A stretch of 9,734 bases of DNA from the NCBI GenBank assembly GCA_964457065.1, contig CAYWDQ010000115.1, forward strand, positions 1 to 9,734. The letters are read 5' to 3'. Position numbers and translations under genes: made by a program. This DNA is from Bog-473 sp964457065. GTDB lineage: Bacteria; Actinomycetota; Acidimicrobiia; Acidimicrobiales; RAAP-2. The notes under the pieces are model-generated. The model was not told where the DNA came from, made no database searches, and saw only the letters and a program-made list of their open reading frames with translations. Positions 5,280 to 9,734 of the stretch are shown here, one piece after another; the stretch's first letter is position 1, and each line of letters begins with the position of its first letter.

Positions 5280-6907
5280 TGCGGCCGCTTCCCGAGCTGA
5301 CGTCCGCCACGGAGTGGTTCTGGACCTCCGGCGCAGACGGCCGGCTGCGCGTTCAGCGGTGCACGGCGTGCGCCACGCTGGTCCACCCCCCGGTGCCGAT
5401 CTGCCCGGCGTGCCGCAGCACCGCGTGGGAGCCGACGCCCGTCTCAGGCCGGGGCTCGGTCATCGGGTTCACGGTGAACGAGCACCGCTGGCATCCCGCG
5501 TTCGAGCCTCCCTACGCCATCGCCGTGGTCGCCCTCGCCGAGGACCCCGGCGTCCGTCTGACGACCTCCATCGTGGGCTGTGCGCCGGACGACGTCCACG
5601 TCGGGCAGGCCGTCGTCGTGCGCTTCGAGCAGCACGAGGACGTCTGGCTCCCGCTGTTCGAGCCGACGGGCGATCCGGACGTGGCCGACCCTGTGGCCGA
5701 GCCCCAGCGACCGGTGCCACGGCCACCGCTACGGGGCGACCGATTCGAGCACTCTGCGGTGCTCTCGGGCGTGGGGCGGTCCGCCGTCGGCCGGCGGCTC
5801 ATGGTCGACCCGCTCTCGCTGACCGTCGACGCCTGCCTGAAGGCGGTCGCGGATGCAGGGCTGGAGCTCGGTGACATCGACGGCCTTTCGACCTATCCGG
5901 GACCGGCCGGCATGGGCATGAGCGAAGGGGGTGTCGCCGCCGTGGAGGAGGCGCTGCGTCTCCAGCCCACGTGGATCAACGGGGGCGGGGACCTCCCGGG
6001 TCAGGGTGGGGCAGTCGTCGCTGCCATGCTCGCCGTCGCCGCCGGCCTCTGCCGTCATGTGCTGTGCTTCCGTACCGTCTGGGAATCGTCGTTCGCCGCC
6101 CTCCGCCTCGGCGGCGCGGGAGGAGGCGCGCGGGCATCGGGCCAGTCGGCGTGGCGCATGCCCTTCGGTGCCCTGTCGGCGGCGAACTGGATCGCCATGA
6201 ACGCCAACCAGTACCTGCACCGCTACGGCGTGCCGCGCGAGATGCTCGGGCTCGTCGCACTGAACGGGCGAGCCAACGCAGCGCGCAACCCGGCTGCCAT
6301 CTACCGGGCGCCGATGACGATGGACGACTACCTGTCGGCGCGCCCGATCACGTCTCCGTTCGGCCTCTTCGACTGCGACGTTCCCTGTGACGGGTCGGTC
6401 GCCATCGTCGTGTCGGATGCGGCCGTGGCCGGCGATCTGCCACGGCCGGCCATCCGCGTGGAAGCGGTCGGGACCCAGATCACCGAGCGCGTCTCGTGGG
6501 ACCAGGGCACGATCACCCACGAGCCCCAGGTGATCGGCCAGGCCGCGCACCTGTGGTCCCGGTCCGCGCTCGGCCCCGAGGACGTCGACGTCGCACTCGT
6601 CTACGACGGGTTCACCTTCAACGCCATCTCGTGGCTCGAGGCCCTCGGGTTCTGCGCGTTCGGCGAGGCCTACGGGTGGCTGGAGGGGGGACGGCGGATC
6701 GCCCTCGACGGCGAGCTGCCGGTCAATCCCCACGGCGGGCAGCTCTCCGAGGGGCGTCTCCACGGGTTCGGCTTCCTCTACGAAGCCGTGCAGCAGCTGA
6801 GGCACGACGCCGGGGCCAGGCAGGTGCGCGATGCCGCCACCGCAGTCGTCTCGACCGGCGGCGGTGCGCCGTCCGGTGTGTTCCTTCTCCAGCGGGACGG
6901 GGTATGA
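5279..6907 (+). CDS. Fused zinc-ribbon/OB-fold (DUF35) and thiolase-like (SCP2/Ltp2-type) protein
   Basis: The 542-residue product has two parts. Residues 1-130 form a DUF35 module: a rubredoxin-like zinc ribbon with C28, C31, C42 and C45 (C-x2-C-x10-C-x2-C), then an OB fold. Residues about 155-542 form a thiolase-superfamily lipid-transfer-protein domain with VYDGFTFNAISWLEALGFC (441-459) and NPHGGQLSEGRLHG (483-496). The classical nucleophile cysteine is not seen in GGGDLPGQGGAVVAAM (235-250), and the second is replaced in STGGGAPSG (525-533). This resembles Ltp2-type retro-aldolases, which cleave beta-hydroxyacyl-CoA with a separate DUF35 partner; here the partner is fused. ATG 5279 was chosen because the domain starts there and it overlaps the preceding stop. 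The open frame extends upstream to 5048, but only across the DapB-like gene in another frame. Retro-aldolase activity is inference. Confidence 0.85.
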   Translation: MRPLPELTSATEWFWTSGADGRLRVQRCTACATLVHPPVPICPACRSTAWEPTPVSGRGSVIGFTVNEHRWHPAFEPPYAIAVVALAEDPGVRLTTSIVGCAPDDVHVGQAVVVRFEQHEDVWLPLFEPTGDPDVADPVAEPQRPVPRPPLRGDRFEHSAVLSGVGRSAVGRRLMVDPLSLTVDACLKAVADAGLELGDIDGLSTYPGPAGMGMSEGGVAAVEEALRLQPTWINGGGDLPGQGGAVVAAMLAVAAGLCRHVLCFRTVWESSFAALRLGGAGGGARASGQSAWRMPFGALSAANWIAMNANQYLHRYGVPREMLGLVALNGRANAARNPAAIYRAPMTMDDYLSARPITSPFGLFDCDVPCDGSVAIVVSDAAVAGDLPRPAIRVEAVGTQITERVSWDQGTITHEPQVIGQAAHLWSRSALGPEDVDVALVYDGFTFNAISWLEALGFCAFGEAYGWLEGGRRIALDGELPVNPHGGQLSEGRLHGFGFLYEAVQQLRHDAGARQVRDAATAVVSTGGGAPSGVFLLQRDGV

Positions 6908-6956
6908 GGCCGTGAACAGAGGAACCCTCTCGGTTCTGAAAACCCGCGTCTCCAAA

Positions 6957-6985
6957 TGGACCACATTGTGTTCTCGCTGTATCGT
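6957..6985 (+). promoter_or_regulatory. Candidate promoter for the acyl-CoA dehydrogenase pair
   Basis: TGGACC (6957-6962, four of six to TTGACA) and TATCGT (6980-6985, four of six to TATAAT, fitting the TANNNT form) are separated by 17 bases. They sit in the most AT-rich part of the 135-base gap between the DUF35/thiolase-like gene and the next ATG. Transcription would begin near 6991-6993, leaving a leader of about 50 bases. The gap after four tightly packed genes supports a separate promoter here. Confidence 0.4.
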
Positions 6986-7020
6986 CGACAACCGGCCTGG
7001 CGGCGCGGGCAGGCCGTCGA
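6985..7020 (+). repeat. Bulged inverted repeat in the leader of the acyl-CoA dehydrogenase pair
   Basis: GGCCTG (6994-6999) pairs with CAGGCC (7010-7015), and TCGAC (6985-6989) pairs with GTCGA (7016-7020). This gives 11 base pairs interrupted by a 4-base bulge on the left arm, with a 10-base loop. It overlaps the end of the candidate -10 and the expected transcription start, which is where a repressor operator or an RNA leader structure could lie. A smaller repeat, GAACC/GGTTC (6922-6926 and 6932-6936), lies further upstream, just after the preceding gene. Confidence 0.4.
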
Positions 7021-7042
7021 TCACTGAGGAACAGGGCGAACC

Positions 7043-8182
7043 ATGTTGCTGGCGCTGAGCTCCGACCAGGGGCTCTTTCGGGAGACCACGGCGAAGCTGC
7101 TCGACGAGCTCGTGCCCGTCGGGGAGCTCCGGCGTCTGCGCGACGACCCGGCCGGCTTCGAGGCCGCGTACTGGCGCCGTGGGGCGGACCTGGGGTGGAC
7201 GTCGCTACTGGTCGGTGAGCAGCATGGCGGTGGGTCCATCAGCGGCCAGGGGCTGGTCGATTTGGCGCTGGTGGCCTACGAGTTCGGCCGGCATGCCGCG
7301 CCCGGGCCCCTCGGAGTGACCAACATCGTCGCGGCCACGCTCGACGGGGCCGGTAGTGGCGGGTTCGACGACGTGATCAAGGAGTTGCTCTCGGGCGAGT
7401 CGGTGGCCACGTGGTGCCTGGCCGAGCCGCCGCCCAACGATGCGCTGGGCGCGCCGCTGTTCGACGTGCGCGTCGGAGGGGGCGAGCTGGTGCTCAACGG
7501 CATCAAGCGTCCGGTCGAATCCGCCGCCCGGGCCGACCACCTGCTCGTGACCGGTCGGACCGGGTCCGGGCTCACGCAGGTGCTCGTCCCCACCGCAGCG
7601 GCGGGAGTGACCGTGTCACCCATGCACTCGGTCGATCTGACCCGCCGGTTCTCAGTCGTCACTTTCGACGACGTCCGCGTGCCGTTGCACATGGTCGTCG
7701 GTGAGGCCGGGACGGCCGCCGGGCAGGTCGAGCTGCAACTGGGCCGCGCCATCGCCATCGGGTGCGCCGAAGCTGTCGGTGCCATGCAGGCCGCGTTCGA
7801 CATGACCGTCGAATGGGCCTTCGACCGCTATTCGTTCGGCCGCCCGTTGGCCTCGTACCAGGAGCTGAAGCACCGCTTCGCCGACATGAAGTCCTGGCTC
7901 GAGGCGAGCCACGCCGTCAGCGACGCCGCCACCTCTGCCCTCGCCGCCGGTTCTCCCGACGCAGCCGAGCTCCTCAGTGTGGCCAAGGCCTTCATCGGTG
8001 ACTACGGCGGCAACCTGATGCAGGACTGCGTGCAGATGCACGGTGGCATCGGCGTGACGTTCGAGCACGATCTGCACCTCTACCTCCGTCGCCACACGCT
8101 GAACCGGGCCCTCTACGGGTCCCCGGCCGAGCACCGGGCGCGCCTGGCCGACATCGTGACGGAACAGGAGGGACTGGCGTGA
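7043..8182 (+). CDS. Acyl-CoA dehydrogenase subunit, likely the base-lacking partner
   Basis: This 379-residue acyl-CoA dehydrogenase-fold protein has C-terminal-domain signatures DRYSFGRPLASYQELKHRFA (261-280) and QMHGGIGVTFEHDLHLYLRR (331-350). The N-terminal domain shows GWTSLLVGEQHGG (51-63). The beta-barrel has only a degenerate form of the flavin/substrate region (CLAEPPPND, 125-133; LNGIKRPVESA, 151-161). Helix G reads QLGRAIAIG (232-240) without the Glu found in isovaleryl/long-chain enzymes, and no Glu is apparent in the C-terminal loop (LYGSPAEHR, 357-365). It therefore looks like the non-catalytic half of a heteromeric enzyme, as in FadE26-FadE27 or ChsE1-ChsE2. ATG 7043 has GAGGA about 12 bases ahead, a weak ribosome site. 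The stop overlaps the next gene by GTGA. Family is firm, partner role is inferred. Confidence 0.9.
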   Translation: MLLALSSDQGLFRETTAKLLDELVPVGELRRLRDDPAGFEAAYWRRGADLGWTSLLVGEQHGGGSISGQGLVDLALVAYEFGRHAAPGPLGVTNIVAATLDGAGSGGFDDVIKELLSGESVATWCLAEPPPNDALGAPLFDVRVGGGELVLNGIKRPVESAARADHLLVTGRTGSGLTQVLVPTAAAGVTVSPMHSVDLTRRFSVVTFDDVRVPLHMVVGEAGTAAGQVELQLGRAIAIGCAEAVGAMQAAFDMTVEWAFDRYSFGRPLASYQELKHRFADMKSWLEASHAVSDAATSALAAGSPDAAELLSVAKAFIGDYGGNLMQDCVQMHGGIGVTFEHDLHLYLRRHTLNRALYGSPAEHRARLADIVTEQEGLA

Positions 8183-9459
8183 GCAACACCGGCACCGAGG
8201 ACCTCGAGGCGTTCCGCCGACGGGCCCGTGACTTCGTGCAGGCCAACCTGGGGCTGGCCTCGGTGCGCACGGCGGCCGGCGCACTGCGTAACGACCTCAC
8301 CGACGAGGAGGAGCTCGCCGAGGTCACCCGCGAGCGAGAGGTGCAGCGGATGCTCTTCGACGCCGGCCTGGCGGGAATCTGCTTCCCAACCGAGTACGGC
8401 GGTCAGGGTCTGACCCCCGCGCACCAGAGGGTGCTCAACGAGGAGCTGGCCGGCCACGAGTTCCCGACCCGGCTCCAGGCGCCGACCCTCTCGCCGTGCA
8501 CCGCGGTCCTCCTCGACTTAGGGACCGAGGAGCAGAAGCGCCGGCACATCCCCGCCATCTTGAAGGGTGAAGAGCTCTGGATGCAGTTCCTCTCCGAGCC
8601 GAGTGGCGGCTCGGACGTGGCCGGCGCCTTGACCAGTGCGGTCCGCGACGGCGACGAATGGGTGCTCAACGGCTCGAAGATCTGGACGACGGGGGCGTGG
8701 TGGTCCGACTGGGGCCTCTGCCTGGCCCGGACCAATTGGGACGTCCCCAAGCACCGGGGGCTGACCGTGTTCATCTTCCCCATCCGCCAGCGGGGCATCG
8801 ACGTGCACCGCATCGAGATGCTGAACGGCTCGAAGGAGTTCTGCCAGGAGTTCCTGACCGACGTCCGGGTGCCCGACTCCGATCGGGTCGGGGACGTCGA
8901 CGACGGCTGGACGGTGGGCACCCGCTGGATGTTCCACGAGCGCATGCTCACCAACTCGCCGCTGGTCACCGTCCCGGTGGGCTTCGGGCACGGCGGCACG
9001 GGGGTCTCCTCGCTCGTCGGTGTGGCGGCCCGTGACGCCGGCCGGCTGTCCGAGCCGATCGTGCGTGACCTCATCGGGGAGGCACGGATGCTCGACATCG
9101 TCGACCACGAGCTGCGACACCGCATCGGCGAAGGGATCGCAACCGGGGCGATGGCCGACCAGTCGGCCGCCATCACGCGATTGTTCTCCGGCGTCTCCGC
9201 ATCCCGCATACGGACCATCGGATTCGAGCTCGCCGGCACGGCCGGTGCCGCCTGGACCGACGACGACGGCCAGTTGAAATTCGTCGCGGACGATTACCTG
9301 ATGCGCCAGGTGTCGCAGATCGGCGGTGGTACCACCGAGATGGCGCGCAACGTCGTCAGCGAGCGCGTGCTCGGCATGCCCCGGGAGCGGTCACTCGATC
9401 GCGACGTGCCCTTCCGCGACGTGCCTCGCGGGCGGGCGTCCTCCCGCTCGGGATCGTGA
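8179..9459 (+). CDS. Acyl-CoA dehydrogenase, likely catalytic subunit of a heteromeric pair
   Basis: This 426-residue protein carries full acyl-CoA dehydrogenase motifs: PTEYGGQGLTPAH (70-82), the flavin motif LSEPSGGSDVAGALTSA (138-154), WVLNGSKIWTTG (161-172) and the C-terminal GGGTTEMARNVVSERVLGMP (382-401). The canonical C-terminal catalytic Glu position is Gly here. HERMLTNSP (253-261) places E254 where isovaleryl- and long-chain acyl-CoA dehydrogenases have their helix-G base. It would dehydrogenate an acyl-CoA at alpha-beta carbons, donating electrons to ETF. GTG 8179 overlaps the previous stop (GTGA) and has AGGAGGGA at 8166-8173, 5-6 bases ahead. The final 25 residues are Arg/Ser-rich and probably disordered. 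Codon 114 is a TTA (8518-8520), unusual in this GC-rich sequence. A family alignment would confirm E254. Confidence 0.93.
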   Translation: MSNTGTEDLEAFRRRARDFVQANLGLASVRTAAGALRNDLTDEEELAEVTREREVQRMLFDAGLAGICFPTEYGGQGLTPAHQRVLNEELAGHEFPTRLQAPTLSPCTAVLLDLGTEEQKRRHIPAILKGEELWMQFLSEPSGGSDVAGALTSAVRDGDEWVLNGSKIWTTGAWWSDWGLCLARTNWDVPKHRGLTVFIFPIRQRGIDVHRIEMLNGSKEFCQEFLTDVRVPDSDRVGDVDDGWTVGTRWMFHERMLTNSPLVTVPVGFGHGGTGVSSLVGVAARDAGRLSEPIVRDLIGEARMLDIVDHELRHRIGEGIATGAMADQSAAITRLFSGVSASRIRTIGFELAGTAGAAWTDDDGQLKFVADDYLMRQVSQIGGGTTEMARNVVSERVLGMPRERSLDRDVPFRDVPRGRASSRSGS

Positions 9460-9571
9460 GCGCGTCCGCCGACACGGAGTGATTGATCGGCGCCGGTCCA
9501 CCGAATCGGTCCCAACCCGATGGAGATGTCATGCCATGCCGTGACGCGCACCACAGTGCCCCTCGTCGAGC
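9460..9571. other. Convergent intergenic gap, no confident element
   Basis: This 112-base gap lies between two genes that converge. A 5-bp hairpin, 9505-9509 with 9517-9521 and a 7-base loop, is the only fold I found, and it is too weak, with no T-run, to call a terminator. No promoter or coding frame is supported. Confidence 0.45.
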
Positions 9572-9734
9572 TCAGCCGGCCGGCCAGGCCAGTGACTTCG
9601 TCTCGAGGTACTGGTCGAACCCGACGATCCCGTTCTGCCGGCCGATGCCGCTGTTCTTGTAGCCCCCGAAGGGAAGGTCGGCACCGTAGACCATGCCTCC
9701 GTTGACGCTCACGACGCCCGTGCGGATCCTGTCG
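9572..9734 (-). CDS. Aldehyde dehydrogenase, C-terminal fragment (5' truncated by window edge)
   Basis: Read on the minus strand from the window's right end, a frame gives 53 residues and stops at TGA, complement of 9572-9574. The sequence starts DRIRTGVVSVNGG and continues with DLPFGGYKNSGIGRQNG, then FDQYLETKSLAWPAG. PFGGYKxSGxGR and YLETK are the conserved C-terminal and oligomerisation-strand motifs of NAD(P)-dependent aldehyde dehydrogenases. These cytoplasmic enzymes oxidise aldehydes to carboxylates; the catalytic Cys and nucleotide-binding parts lie outside the window. The gene converges on the acyl-CoA dehydrogenase pair, so it belongs to a different transcript but may serve the same catabolic pathway. 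The substrate cannot be inferred. Confidence 0.88.
   Translation of the reverse strand, partial: DRIRTGVVSVNGGMVYGADLPFGGYKNSGIGRQNGIVGFDQYLETKSLAWPAG

Noticed and set aside
6920..6938. GGAACC...GGTTCT as a KstR-type steroid-regulator operator
   Set aside because: The AAC and GTT halves are 7 bases apart, whereas the KstR motif has them 2 bases apart, so the match is only superficial.
5729..7024. A 431-codon minus-strand open frame opposite the thiolase-like domain
   Set aside because: It is antisense to a well-supported gene, has no motif, and fits the same GC-driven artefact.
7021..7239. Short minus-strand frame overlapping the start of the first acyl-CoA dehydrogenase of the pair
   Set aside because: It is Ser/Arg/Pro-rich, has no motif and lies antisense to a confidently identified gene.
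9505..9521. Bidirectional terminator between the convergent dehydrogenase genes
   Set aside because: The stem is only 5 bp with a 7-base loop and no T-run on either strand.

Overview
The window is very GC-rich. Coding is dense and mostly on the plus strand, with a strong preference for G or C at third codon positions, GTG starts and 1-4 base overlaps between genes. This, with the gene families present, suggests an actinobacterium (a mycobacterium/Rhodococcus-like or acidimicrobial lineage). That placement is inference: no rRNA or marker gene is visible. No mobile element, CRISPR array, tRNA or rRNA gene was seen.

Layout. (1) 1-1138: the C-terminal end of an acyl-CoA dehydrogenase, then a zinc-free MDR quinone-oxidoreductase-like gene after a 5-base gap. 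(2) 1139-1379: a 241-base non-coding stretch with three GC-rich hairpins and a candidate promoter. (3) 1380-6907: four plus-strand genes that look like one transcription unit: an amidohydrolase-family protein, an LLM-class flavin monooxygenase of the NtaA/SnaA/DszA type, a DapB-like Rossmann dehydrogenase, and a fusion of a zinc-ribbon/OB-fold (DUF35) domain with a thiolase-like domain. (4) 6908-7042: an AT-richer gap with a candidate promoter and an inverted repeat. (5) 7043-9459: two different acyl-CoA dehydrogenases overlapping by GTGA. (6) 9572-9734: the C-terminus of a convergent aldehyde dehydrogenase on the minus strand.

Working together. The content fits a catabolic cluster for a hydrophobic or alicyclic substrate whose identity the sequence does not give. 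A flavin monooxygenase and dehydrogenases would oxidise the substrate, and the amidohydrolase-family enzyme would hydrolyse or decarboxylate an intermediate. The acyl-CoA dehydrogenase pair and the DUF35/thiolase-like fusion resemble the ChsE1-ChsE2 and Ltp2-ChsH2 logic of actinobacterial steroid side-chain shortening: dehydrogenation, hydration, then retro-aldol cleavage. A hydratase, a CoA ligase, a flavin reductase and a regulator are not in the window. The most notable points are the one-chain DUF35/thiolase-like fusion lacking both classical thiolase cysteines, the complementary acyl-CoA dehydrogenase pair, and the unassigned amidohydrolase/monooxygenase/DapB-like triad.
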